From Poecilobothrus nobilitatus (taxonomy: Eukaryota; Arthropoda; Insecta; Diptera; Dolichopodidae), in contig OX352772.1 in assembly GCA_947095535.1 (NCBI GenBank), forward strand, positions 225,516,994 to 225,580,993: a stretch of DNA of 64,000 nucleotides, given 5' to 3'. Of the stretch, positions 45,007 to 54,466 are shown piece after piece; the first letter of the stretch is position 1; every line of letters begins with the position of its first letter. The notes under the pieces are model-generated. The model was not told where the DNA came from. It saw only the letters and a program-made list of their open reading frames with translations, and searched no databases. The position numbers were made by a program, and so were the translations under genes.

Positions 45007-45919
45007 TCAATGCTTTTTAAAGTGTAATACAATTTTTGTTGGATAGTAACTGGAAACAAAATTTATTCCAGCGCCGTATTGGTTGCAAATTTTAATCGCT
45101 ATTGTTTCAAAACAATTTTTTTCTATAGGTATGTAATGAACATTTTCAAATTCAATATTTGTAGGTATTCTACAATTTTCTATGTTGATAGCTCTCAATG
45201 CACGCACTTTGCTACTTCCAAAAACAGATGATTGAAAAATTTGAACAAATCATCACCATTCCACTCAATTCATCTTTATTATTAGCAAAAGCTAATTTGA
45301 ATAGTTCAGGTAATTTTGTTTTGAAATTTTTTATATTTTTTTTCTGTTGAAATAATTCAGTTAATAATGTTTTTACGTTATAACTTTGATTAACTTTTAT
45401 ATAGAAACTATCTTCATCAAAAGTTTGTGATATTCGAATTAAATCGGTTAGATTCTGACACTTTTTTAAATGTTACATCATCATAATTTTATGGATTAGA
45501 GATATATGTCAAAACTTCATTAAAAAATTCTTTAAAAACTTGATTTCGAGTAAATCCAGGATTAGGAGTTATATTTTTAATAAGAGTTGTCAAAAAATTA
45601 AACTTTTAATCATCCAAATGTGATTCCGAATCATCATATGAATAATATGTGTAGCCTATAGATTTGGTTACTTTGATTTTTTCAAGAGGTTTTCAATATT
45701 TGTTACATAAACATTATACTGTCCAATATTAATAAAAGCACATTTCTCTTTATTAAATTCTTCTGTTTGTAGGAAATCGTTCAGATATATTTCTGAAAGA
45801 CCAACTTTCCAATTTCTATTTCTTAAATCAAAGTGAATAGGTAATTTATTTTCGAATGATGCTAACGTGTTGTCTGGAAACAGTGTTAAATTATCATTAC
45901 TAAACAATGTTACATAGAA
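45007..45919 (-). pseudogene. Penton-like minor capsid protein, copy 2
   Basis: Same broken gene as 41046-41958, with one substitution (45540) in the disrupted middle. Confidence 0.68.
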
Positions 45920-45959
45920 GTCATCTTGACAACTATTTATATGTTGTCCATTCCGGTGT

Positions 45960-46238
45960 TCATGAAGTTCTTAATTTTGGACTTCTTAGTAAAGGTTTTA
46001 GTTTTCGTTTTTTTGTTTCAGAAAACTGTGAAAGTATAGTTGAGGAAATTGATCTACCGCCCGATCTTAGTGTTTTCTTTTTTTCAGGAGATGGTACAGC
46101 AATGGTAATTAATTTTTCATTTTTCAACATTTCAGTTTGAGCTAATTTTTTAAATAAATTTTCATCATCCAAATCATAATGTGTTAAATTGATATCCATA
46201 TTTGAATGTTCTTTTTTAGGATCATATTCACTCTTCAC
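45960..46238 (-). CDS. Unknown Polinton ORF, copy 2
   Basis: Identical to 41999-42277. Here the native upstream sequence follows (46239-46583), so any longer original gene would extend into the broken small gene at 46320-46583. Confidence 0.4.
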   Translation of the reverse strand: MKSEYDPKKEHSNMDINLTHYDLDDENLFKKLAQTEMLKNEKLITIAVPSPEKKKTLRSGGRSISSTILSQFSETKKRKLKPLLRSPKLRTS

Positions 46239-46319
46239 AGATCATCAGTAACTAATGGTAAAAAATCGGTCTGTGCTGATGTTGATTTGTATTTAGGTAA
46301 TTCAGTTTCTGTATATGCA

Positions 46320-46583
46320 TTTCGTTTAGAAAAGAATATTGTTTGAGTGACTATATCAAATGTAAGATTAATAGCCTTTTCTGGTCAGTTTTTTGTGTGT
46401 CTTTTGTTAATTCCATATTTGAGGAGATTTTGTCGATATAAGTACCATTTTTGCAATGGTTTTAATTTTTTGTCATATAAACCAATTCATTTTTTGATCT
46501 AATAAATCCAAGTTTTTATCATCTTGAAATAATTTACTAAATTTTGAAAATATTTCTGGTTGAATAACAATCATTCGCTGCAT
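46320..46583 (-). pseudogene. Small Polinton virion-cluster protein, frameshifted
   Basis: ATG 46583-46581 (MQRMIVIQPEIFSKF) runs through LDLLDQKMNWFI to a stop at 46475-46473. In another frame, DKKLKPLQKWYLYRQNLLKYG continues the protein. The plan (start MxxMIVI, helix, then KWYLYRQ) is one I associate with small proteins beside Polinton capsid genes. Its ATG overlaps the stop of the upstream basic-protein gene as TAATG. Confidence 0.5.
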
Positions 46584-46915
46584 TATGACTTACTGAGCAA
46601 TTTTCCTATTACACCAGATAATATAGTTCCGATTAAAGTTGGTAAAAATCCACCATGTTGAACTAATATTTTTCGTTTGGCTTTTATACTTTTCTTTGCA
46701 CAGGCTAGGAATCTTAATTTTTTTTTATGTTTTTTTAATTTAGCTTTTTGTGCTGGTAAAATTTTATTATTACCATTTAATATATTGATTGCAATTTCAA
46801 CAATAGTTTTTATAATATCATCATCACAATATTCAAAAATATTTTCACGAAATTTCTTCTTGTTGCACTTTCCTCGTACATGTAATATATGTTGGTTTTT
46901 CTTCAACAGTTTCAT
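46583..46915 (-). CDS. Small basic protein with hydrophobic C-terminus, pX/core-like
   Basis: 110 residues from ATG 46915-46913. The middle is strongly basic (KAKLKKHKKKLRFLACAKKS, KAKRKILVQ) and the end is GGFLPTLIGTILSGVIGKLL, an amphipathic or membrane-inserting helix. This combination occurs in Polinton virion clusters and recalls adenovirus core or pVI-like peptides; the assignment is inference. The start overlaps the ATPase end by 71 bases in another frame and the stop overlaps the next ATG (TAATG), which is dense virus-like packing. Confidence 0.55.
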   Translation of the reverse strand: MKLLKKNQHILHVRGKCNKKKFRENIFEYCDDDIIKTIVEIAINILNGNNKILPAQKAKLKKHKKKLRFLACAKKSIKAKRKILVQHGGFLPTLIGTILSGVIGKLLSKS

Positions 46916-47531
46916 ACTTTTGACAGTTGTTCAAATCACTCGTATCACAGAAGCATATGCAATATTCTTTTGAAAAAATATTAGTTCTAATACGAAACAA
47001 ATCGTTAACGTCTTGTGTTAAATCCAATACAATATAACTATGTGGACCTGAGGTTGATTCATTATATACCCCCAGGAAACCTTTTATATTTTCCGGATAT
47101 AGTTTTCTAGCAAGAGGAAAAATATGCGATTTGTCTCGATAGTTTTTGAAAAGCACTAAATATTTACAATTTAATGAAATATCTCTTGAGAATTTCCCCT
47201 GATGAAAAACGTTTTGTGTTAACAATACAATAGATAAATTATGATGGTGCAAACCTTTAGTAAATAGTTCGCATACCTGTTTATTTGCAGAATCTAATAT
47301 TAAATCATCTAAAACAATTAAAGTAGGTCTATTTTCATTCCCACTAAACTCTTTGGGACTACTGGTATAAAAGTCTATATCAGGAAAATCTATATTTTTC
47401 GGAACAGCAGATATTTCTGGGTTACACCATTTTATTTTTTCAATTTTCGGATAAATCAATCTGTCTATATTTTCAATTAAATTACATACAAATGTTGTTT
47501 TCCCACAACCAGATGGTCCCATGATGGGCAA
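46845..47531 (-). CDS. Genome-packaging ATPase, FtsK/HerA (A32-like) family
   Basis: About 225 residues. Walker A GPSGCGKTT starts four residues from the apparent beginning. Walker B LIVLDDLI lies near residue 71, and LSIVLLTQNVF near residue 103 is a sensor-like Gln motif. The C-terminus (GPHSYIVLDLT) is typical. The frame is open, but the only possible first codon is TTG at 47531 or ATG three codons later, and a TGA lies just upstream. The usual 15-20 residues before Walker A are missing, so the gene is probably N-terminally broken. It would drive DNA into capsids. Confidence 0.85.
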   Translation of the reverse strand: MPIMGPSGCGKTTFVCNLIENIDRLIYPKIEKIKWCNPEISAVPKNIDFPDIDFYTSSPKEFSGNENRPTLIVLDDLILDSANKQVCELFTKGLHHHNLSIVLLTQNVFHQGKFSRDISLNCKYLVLFKNYRDKSHIFPLARKLYPENIKGFLGVYNESTSGPHSYIVLDLTQDVNDLFRIRTNIFSKEYCICFCDTSDLNNCQKYETVEEKPTYITCTRKVQQEEIS

Positions 47532-47615
47532 TCATCATTGTAAATAGATGAATAAAGTTAATCATTTTTGGTCTGTGTCTGATAAGAAACTGAATTTAAA
47601 ATACAATTGAGAAAT

Positions 47616-47625
47616 TATATAAAAG
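47616..47625 (+). promoter_or_regulatory. TATA box of the integrase gene
   Basis: TATATAAAAG lies 45 bases before ATG 47661, the same distance as TATATAAA to the ATG at 4919. It is in the gap between the divergent ATPase and integrase genes. Confidence 0.55.
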
Positions 47626-47660
47626 CAGCGAACATATTCTTAGTACAATCATTTTGAATT

Positions 47661-48766
47661 ATGGAAGTAGAGGAGTTCTTAAATATTTATTCCTCCGTCT
47701 GATTAGATGATCATAAGAAACTAATATTACATCTATACACACACATTAAAAATTATTCTGGAGTAAATAAGTACACTTCAATTTATGGTACTTATTTTAC
47801 CCTTTGTCCATTGGCATATGATAATTCTATTTCTGGGCCCGACACATTTGAATGTATACAATTGAAAATTCTAGCTTCACTTTGGAAAATTTAATTAAAT
47901 GGTACGAGAATAATGTCAAGATTACAAGTTGTATCAGAAATTCATAGAGGTGCTAGAAGAAAATTTACGCGAAGAAAATTTATTGAAAAGGGTTTAAATA
48001 ATACTTGGCAAATTAATTTGGTTGAAACGATTCCATATGCAAAATTCAACAAGGGATATAAATATTTATTAACAGTAATTAATACATTTTCAAAATTTGC
48101 GTATGCTGAACCGGTTAAAAAAAAATTGCTGGTAATCTTTTAATCGCAATGAAAAATATTTTTAAGCGGGCTGGTAAAAAACCAAAAAATTTACAATCTG
48201 ACCAAGGTATGGAATTTTTCAAAAAAAAATTTCAAAATCTAATGAGGAAAAATAAAATTAATCATTATCATACATATTCAGAACCAAACACATGAATTGT
48301 AGAACGTTTCAATCGTACGCTAAGAAACACGATGTAGAAACAATTTAGTTTACAAGGCACATATGTATAAATGGTTAACTATTCTACCATAGCTAATAGA
48401 AAAATATAACTCAACATACCATCATACAATTAAACTCCACCTAAAAAGGTTACAAAGAAAAATGAGAAATTATTATTAAAAACTGTATACAATAAATTAA
48501 AAGTATTCCGAAAGCAAAATACAAAGTTGGAGATTTTGTTCGTATAAGTAAATTTAAAGGTATATTTGCAAAAGGTTATCAACCTAATTGGTCAACAGAA
48601 ATATATACCATAGCAAAAATAAATAGAACTGATCCAATAACATACAATTTATTCGATTACACACAAAAACAAATAAAAGGCAGTTTTTATGAACTTGAAC
48701 TTACATCTGTTAAGTTTCCTAAAGTTTACCTTGTAGAAAAAATAATAACAAACAAGGTAGAATGTA
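47661..48766 (+). pseudogene. Polinton retrovirus-type integrase, broken and 3' truncated
   Basis: ATG 47661 (MEVEEFLNIYSSV) is stopped after 13 codons. The open part 47913-48143 has RGARRKFTRRKF, TWQINLVET (Asn where the first catalytic Asp is expected) and GYKYLLTVINTFSKFAYA. Further frames give NLQSDQGMEFF (second Asp) and IVERFNRT (the Glu). The C-terminal AKYKVGDFVRISKFKG block and DPITYNLFDY follow to about 48766. The chromodomain present at 6340-6442 is missing, so the element ends prematurely here. Several stops make it inactive. Confidence 0.85.
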
Positions 48767-48839
48767 AACCAACGGTTTTCAAAAGCGCACATTTCCAAAA
48801 CTCTATACAAACTGTTTAAAATTGTGACTTGCACAAAAA

Positions 48840-50030
48840 TTTCAAAATTTCATGTAATAAGAAAAAACGTGAAAATAGGACATTTTTGAAATTTTGAGGG
48901 GCCGTAAGTCCGGAATCCTATATAACTAAGAAAAGCCGTTAACACACGTAAAAATATATTATTAAACCTTTAATTTTCATGTCTTGCCGAAGAAAAATGT
49001 TTACAGGTGTCTAAGTTACAGGTGTCTAAAAATAGCAAATTTTCAATTTTTGAGGCGTAATAACTCTTAAAGAGCGGGTGCTACCAAAAAATTTTCTGAG
49101 GAAACTTATACTAATTCTAAAAGTTATTTCTTGTCTCAAAATTTCAGATTCCTATCTAAAGGCGTGCCGGAGTTATGAAAAAAGAAATTTCATGCAAAAT
49201 GTGCTTTTCACATAACGGTAAATTTAAAGAGTAAATAACAAAATATTACAAAATTTTAATATTTTTTTATATAGATAATAAAATTTCCGTTCTTCTCGCG
49301 GTTTTAGATTGCAAAACTATTACGCAGAACCTGAGATATATACATCTGAAAATGGAGCTTTTTCGCAATTTTGAAGAGCTGCAACTTTGGAACTCTTTAC
49401 AACTAAAATAAACCTTTAACACACGTAAAAATATAGTACTGTAGTACTATATAGTAAATATAGTACTTTAATTTTTATATCTTGTAAAAGTAAAATGTGT
49501 ACAGGTTCCTAAGTTACAGGTGTTTAAAAATAGCCAATTTTTCAATTTTTGAGCCCTAATAGCTCATAAACAGGGGGTGGCCCAAAAAAATTTTCTGAGC
49601 AAACTTATACTAATTCTAAAAGTTATTTCTTGTCTCAAAATTTCAAGCCTCTATCTAAAAGCGTTCCGGAGTTATGAAAGTAGAAAAATCATGCAAAATT
49701 TGGTTTTTACATAACGGTAAATTTAAATACTAAATAAAAAAAAATTGTATAATTTTGATATTAATTTACAAAGTTAAAAAAAATACCTGTCGAATAACGT
49801 TTTCAGATTGAAAAAATCTTAAGCAGAACATAAGATATATGCATTTAAAAATAGGGCTTTTTCAAAGTTTGAGGGGCTGTAGCTTCGTAATGAATGGGGC
49901 TACATGAAAAAGTTGTTCCACAAAATTATTTTTTTTATGAGACCTACCATGGTTAAAATTTTTATTCTCTATCTTTAACGGTGTAGAAGTTTTGTAAACA
50001 GACGGACGGACGGACTCATATTTTACCGCT
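48840..50030. repeat. Tandem units of about 480-500 bp, dispersed fly-type repeat
   Basis: Three successive related units start near 48888, 49365 and 49863. Each begins with a TTTTGAGGGGCTGTA-like word, followed in the first two by AACACACGTAAAAATATA, ACAGGTGTCTAAG and CGGAGTTATGAAA. The array ends with CAGACGGACGGACGGACTC. No coding potential. Confidence 0.8.
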
Positions 50031-50744
50031 TAAAAACGCCGTTGCAGCCGCAGCGCCATTGTTTTGCTCCTCTCCACATGACCATGCAAAATATCAAAGA
50101 CACAAACCTTTTACTCGTACTTTACTGCTTAAAAACTTTGCCGTTTAAAAGTTCCACCATTTGCGTCGCCATATTTTTACCTGCTAAGATTTGCTGATTT
50201 AAAGCTCCGCCATTTGCAGCGCCATATCTGTACCTGGTAAGCTTAAAAGCTCCGCCATTTGCACCGTAATACCTATATAGTTAATACAATAGGTATTGCG
50301 GTACAAATGGCGGTACAATACTACTGTAGTTAATTGTTAACTGAATATTATATTTAACATACATTCTCTTTTATTCGGTTTATAACACATACAGCACAGC
50401 ATGCAGATAACTAATCTTTTCTTTGTATTTTAAAAATTGTTTTATTGTAATACATTTGTAAATGTTATGCTAATGAATTGCAATATTATATAACTAGAAT
50501 AAATAAAATTTATTTAAAACTATCAATCGAATCTAAATTACTTACAAAAACGTACATTAAATTACCAGTATTCAAATTATTATCTATCCTAGTATAGCAA
50601 TACGAAGTTACAATGCAATATACACACTAATTTATTTTATTTAGAAAACTTTTGTTTTTTATTCAAGGTTAAATTGTATATCATTGTATATCAAAAAAAA
50701 GAATAAAAACCGTTTAAGTATATATATTTAAAATTAAAAAAAAA
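50031..50744. repeat. Short CCGCCATTTG repeats and a 62-base hairpin; otherwise no gene
   Basis: Words like AAAGCTCCGCCATTTGC recur four times between 50140 and 50265. At 50252-50313, CCGCCATTTG and CAAATGGCGG close an imperfect inverted repeat whose inner arms AATACCTAT/ATAGGTATT also pair. From 50320 to 50744 I see only AT-rich sequence. Confidence 0.6.
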
Positions 50745-50846
50745 AACGAATTTAGTATAACCAGAAATTATATATATTTCCGGTATAACATAAAAGATGA
50801 ATAAATTTCATATTGATAGATGTCGCGACTATTTGGGGCACAGCCT
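50745..50846. repeat. Polinton terminal-region piece, inverted, at the start of relic 3
   Basis: Reverse complement of 21845-21935 and of 63420-63510, with a roughly 27-base insertion after TTTAGTATAAC. Landmarks: CATATTGATAGAT, TCGCGACTATTTGG, CACAGCCTTATT. Confidence 0.7.
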
Positions 50847-50861
50847 TATTTTATATAATTA

Positions 50862-51897
50862 AATATATTAAATTACCAAAGCAAATTGAAGAGAAAAAAG
50901 CATGCATTAATATAAAAAATAGAAATGTATATTGCTTCAAGTGGTGTTTAATATCAGCATTAAAAAACACAGCAATTAGAAATCCTCAGAGATGTGAAAA
51001 TTATGCTATTGATAATATAGAAAGAAGCACAAATAATAATTTTAAATAAAGCAAAAGTGGCACAGTTAGAGTTTGGTAATTTAGAATTTTCACTTCATCA
51101 TAATGCAATAAAAGAATTTGAAAGAATAAATACGTGAATAAGCATCACTATATATGAATATGAAAAAATATATGAAAGTTTCAAAAATTCTATAAAAATA
51201 ATTGGACCCTACTACCATACAAAGGAAGTAAAAAATCATCATATTGAAATGCTTTTAATTACAAAAAATAAAATGCCCTATTACGTTTGGGTTAAAAATT
51301 TTTCAAGATTAGTAAAATCAACTTTCAAAACACGGACACAAAAATTATTTTTGTCGAACATGTTTATGTGGCTTTACTTTACAACAAAATTTACAAATTC
51401 ATAAAAAACAATGTAGAAACATCATTACCAAGTTACCTAGCCCTGAAAACAAATTTTTAAATTTTAAAAATTGGTATACAAAAATTAGGGTTCCATTTGC
51501 AATTTATGCTGATTCAGAAATTTTACTGGAACCTGTTTCAACATGTGAATCAAGTCCTAAAATTCCATCAACAACAAATATTAAAAGACATATTCCGATC
51601 GCTTTTTCATATTATATCAAATGTTCATTTGATAGTAATTTAAATATATAAGTATAAAGATTTCACAATTTATAAAATTTTTTTAACTTTTTTAGGATTG
51701 GATTGCGGAATGAACTTCATCACAGCTTTACTAAAAGATTGATTTCTTTTTGAAAACAATATTGAAAAACCGAAACCAATGAAAAGATAAACTGTAGAGG
51801 AAAAACTTCATCATACTAATAGTGTCATACATGTCATATTTGTGGAAAAAAATTTCTATCTAATGAAAATCGTGTACAAGATTATTGCCATCTAACA
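50862..51897 (+). pseudogene. polB: Protein-primed DNA polymerase B fragment, relic 3
   Basis: Homologous to 1984-3003 of relic 1: IKLPKQIEEKKACINIKNRN, FKWCLISAL, then frame-shifted pieces with ADSEI near 51508 (ExoI-like) and the endonuclease-VII-like insert, which is cut off after the VQDYCHLT region. No polymerase motifs. Its left edge is fused directly to inverted terminal sequence; its right edge enters unrelated DNA. Confidence 0.85.
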
Positions 51898-52540
51898 CAA
51901 AGCCGAACTGTAGTATTTTGTCGCCTGGAGCTAACTTCTTGAAAAGGCGCCTATTGTAAAAATCAAAAAGAAATATAAAACATAAATTATTCAATTTTTT
52001 TTACGCGGGTATTTCGTTGCGGTTAGACGTGTTATCTTTTTTACGAGCTTAATAATTTATATTAAAGTATTTATATGGAAAGAAAATAAAAGGTTCAATA
52101 GATATTATAGAATGTAATAATTGTAAAAAATTATTTAACTTAATTAACTTCATTAAATATAACTAGGTGTTTTTAGATTATGAATGGATTTAAAAAAAAA
52201 AAATTATTTATTTTATACTGATTGATTGCCGCTATATTTAAAATATAAAATGAACTAACGGATATTAAAATAATGAAATGAAAGTGAATATTTTATCATC
52301 AAATAATGAACAAATTAGTCTATATTAATGAAAATATTATTTTAAACTTTTCACTTTTTATTTTAAAAATTGTGTTATAAACTTTATCTTTAATAAACTT
52401 TGAAATTTGAATTGCCTTTATTTGTTATTATTAAAATATTTTTGTTTTTTATTATTATAAAATTTTGAATATCTATATAAAAAATTTCACTAGTTTGGTA
52501 ATTTCAAATATTTATTTCTGAGCACTGATGTATTAGTTAG
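51898..52540. other. No gene seen
   Basis: AT-rich. Nothing repeated in the window was recognised and no coding signal was found. Confidence 0.5.
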
Positions 52541-52542
52541 AA

Positions 52543-52960
52543 TGGAGTGCGGAAAATGTAACAGAGTATCAAAAGGTGGACTCAAGATCAATTGTGGTGG
52601 ACTCAAGATCAACTGTGACAAAATTCTTTCAATGTTGAGTCTAATAAATGTTTAGTGTACAATAATAAACTTTGGATTTTACAAATTAAAATTAAATTAA
52701 ATGGAGAGTTTTGGTTCGTTAATGTTCAGTATAAATCACCTAGTCAATTTGGTATTGTCGAATACGTGGAAGCCTTACAAGATTGGCTAGAAGATAATAT
52801 AGAGCCAACAAATAAAAATATAATTTGTGGGGATTTCAATATCGATTATATGAAAGAAAATAATGATAAATTGGTTATCAAAAGAATAATTGATAGTTTT
52901 AGTTTTAAGCAGGTTGTTAATTTCCCAAGAAGAGTTACTAGAAACTCTGCATCATTAATT
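52543..52960 (+). pseudogene. LINE (non-LTR retrotransposon) fragment: zinc-finger and endonuclease start
   Basis: 52543-52620 reads MECGKCNRVSKGGLKINC with a 21-bp internal duplication (GGTGGACTCAAGATCAA), similar to PHD-like fingers of LINE first ORFs. From about 52630 the apurinic endonuclease follows: VNVQYKSPSQFG, then NIICGDFNIDYM (the GDFN motif) and FPRRVTRNSASLI. The gene is cut at 52960 by an insertion and resumes at 54171. The first ORF is fused by deletion to the endonuclease. Confidence 0.8.
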
Positions 52961-53558
52961 TTTTTTTCCTAAGGGAGGTGGGAATCTTCCAAAGACACCA
53001 AGACTTTCCCCTTGGTAGTGTCAGATTCTTACTGACTAAACCCACCTCCCCCTTTAGCCAATAAAGTGGGATGAAACCCTTACCTGCGAACGTGGTATAT
53101 TGGCTAGGGAGTAGGGATAGGAAAGGATAGGAAAATGGATACGGAAACATTGAATTGGGAGTGGGACTGTAAGGAAACAATGAATCCGCCTATTATTGTT
53201 ATTTTGCTAAAAGTGACTAAAGCCGTCACAACAGTTACAACATGTAGTAGTAGTATATATAGTACTACATGAGGTAATTATTGAAGACAACCCCCACTGT
53301 CACTGTAGCGGCTGTTATTATTGGTATTAATATTCTTATTAATATTATTATTATTTTACTACAGAGTCAGCGCCATCACTGGATTACAACGTGCAGCAGT
53401 ATATAACACCTTACTTGCATGATATAACCAAAGATAGCCCCACTGTAGTAGCTATTATTATTAGACTTTCCCCTTGGTAGTGTCAGATTCTTACTGACTA
53501 AATTACTATTATTATTATTATTATTATTATTATAATTATTGTTATTATTACTATTACA

Positions 53559-53591
<33 letters not shown>

Positions 53592-54167
53592 GTTATATTA
53601 TTTGTACTATTTATTATACTATTTAATTATTGTACTATTATTATTGTTATTATTATTATTATTACTATTATTATTATTTTACCACAGAGTTAGCGCCATC
53701 AGTGGATTACAACGTGCAGCAGTATATTACACCTTACTTGCATTATATAACCAAAGATGGCTCTACCCTAGCAGCTATTATTTTACTATTATTATTATTA
53801 TTATTATTATTGTTTTATTATTATTATTACTATTATTTTTATTATTTTGCTACAGAGTCAGCGCCATCCGTGAATTACAACATGCAGCAGTATATAACAC
53901 CTTACTTGCATGATGTAACCAAAGATGGCTCCACTATAGTAGCTATTATTACTATTACTATTATTATTATTATTATAATTACTGTTATTGTTACTATTAT
54001 TATTATTATTAATATTATTATTGTTATTATTACTAATATTAATTATACGATATACATTATTACGATATAAAAGTACTACATATTTTTTATTTATGACCTG
54101 ACCGGGGTTTGAACCCAAGACCCTTCGATTGAAAGGTTGGCGACTTAACCACTGCGCCATGAGTCAG
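52961..54167 (-). mobile_element. 1.2-kb tRNA-headed retroposon with internal TTA expansions
   Basis: On the minus strand it starts with a tRNA-like head (54166-54094), has a long body and ends in poly(A) (T8 at 52961-52968). The flanks TTAATT (52955-52960) and ATAATT (54168-54173) look like a target duplication, and removal restores the LINE endonuclease frame (SLI then DYVN). Inside, a unit of about 75 bp (GTCAGCGCCATC, TACAACGTGCAGCAGTATAT, CTTACTTGCATGATATAACC) recurs three times, separated by long TTA/TAA tracts. TTTCCCCTTGGTAGTGTCAG occurs twice. Unusually long for a SINE. Confidence 0.65.
54094..54166 (-). repeat. tRNA-like SINE head
   Basis: Box A-like TGGCGCAGTGG and box B-like GGTTCAAACCC are correctly spaced and a T-arm closes. 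The acceptor stem has two mismatches and the anticodon stem is only four pairs. There is no CCA-end terminator context. It is therefore read as the pol III promoter head of the retroposon, not a functional tRNA. Confidence 0.6.
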
Positions 54168-54170
54168 ATA

Positions 54171-54466
54171 ATTGACTATGTTAATATCAGTATAACAGAA
54201 ATGAACTAAATTTTAATTGAGGAGAGAATTGATTGTAAAATTTCTGACCATCAAGCGATTGGAGTTAAAATTTTGGGACAAAAAATAAATAAATTTAAGC
54301 AAACAACAATAAGCTACATTAAAATTTAATGATGTTAAAGGTTAATGATGTACGTTTATGTGGAAATATGTTTAGGCTTGTTGTGGATAAAAGTATTCAG
54401 TTATTTAAGAAAGAAGCAGTAATACGTCATAAACAAGAAGAATGGTTTAATGAGGAACTTAGAGAA
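54171..54466 (+). pseudogene. LINE endonuclease, second part
   Basis: Continues 52960 in frame (DYVNISITEMN), then CKISDHQAIGVKI, the SDH motif of apurinic endonucleases, and after more frame breaks EAVIRHKQEEWFNEELRE, which resembles the linker before reverse transcriptase. The element is cut there by the hAT relic. No reverse transcriptase is present. Confidence 0.7.

Larger units (their letters stand above)
42306..46266. repeat. 3,961-bp tandem duplication, copy 2
   Basis: Directly abuts copy 1 at 42305/42306. After 46266 the sequence (GGTCTGTGCTGATG) is unique and continues the virion cluster, so this copy is the one joined to the native upstream genes, while copy 1 is joined to the native downstream gene at 37965-38441. 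Confidence 0.95.

Noticed and set aside
53539..54070. Open frames of poly-Leu and poly-Tyr
   Set aside because: They are translations of TTA/TAT trinucleotide tracts in the retroposon; no protein-like composition.
54094..54166. Functional tRNA gene on the minus strand
   Set aside because: Mismatched acceptor stem and weak anticodon stem; it heads a retroposon with poly(A) and target duplication.
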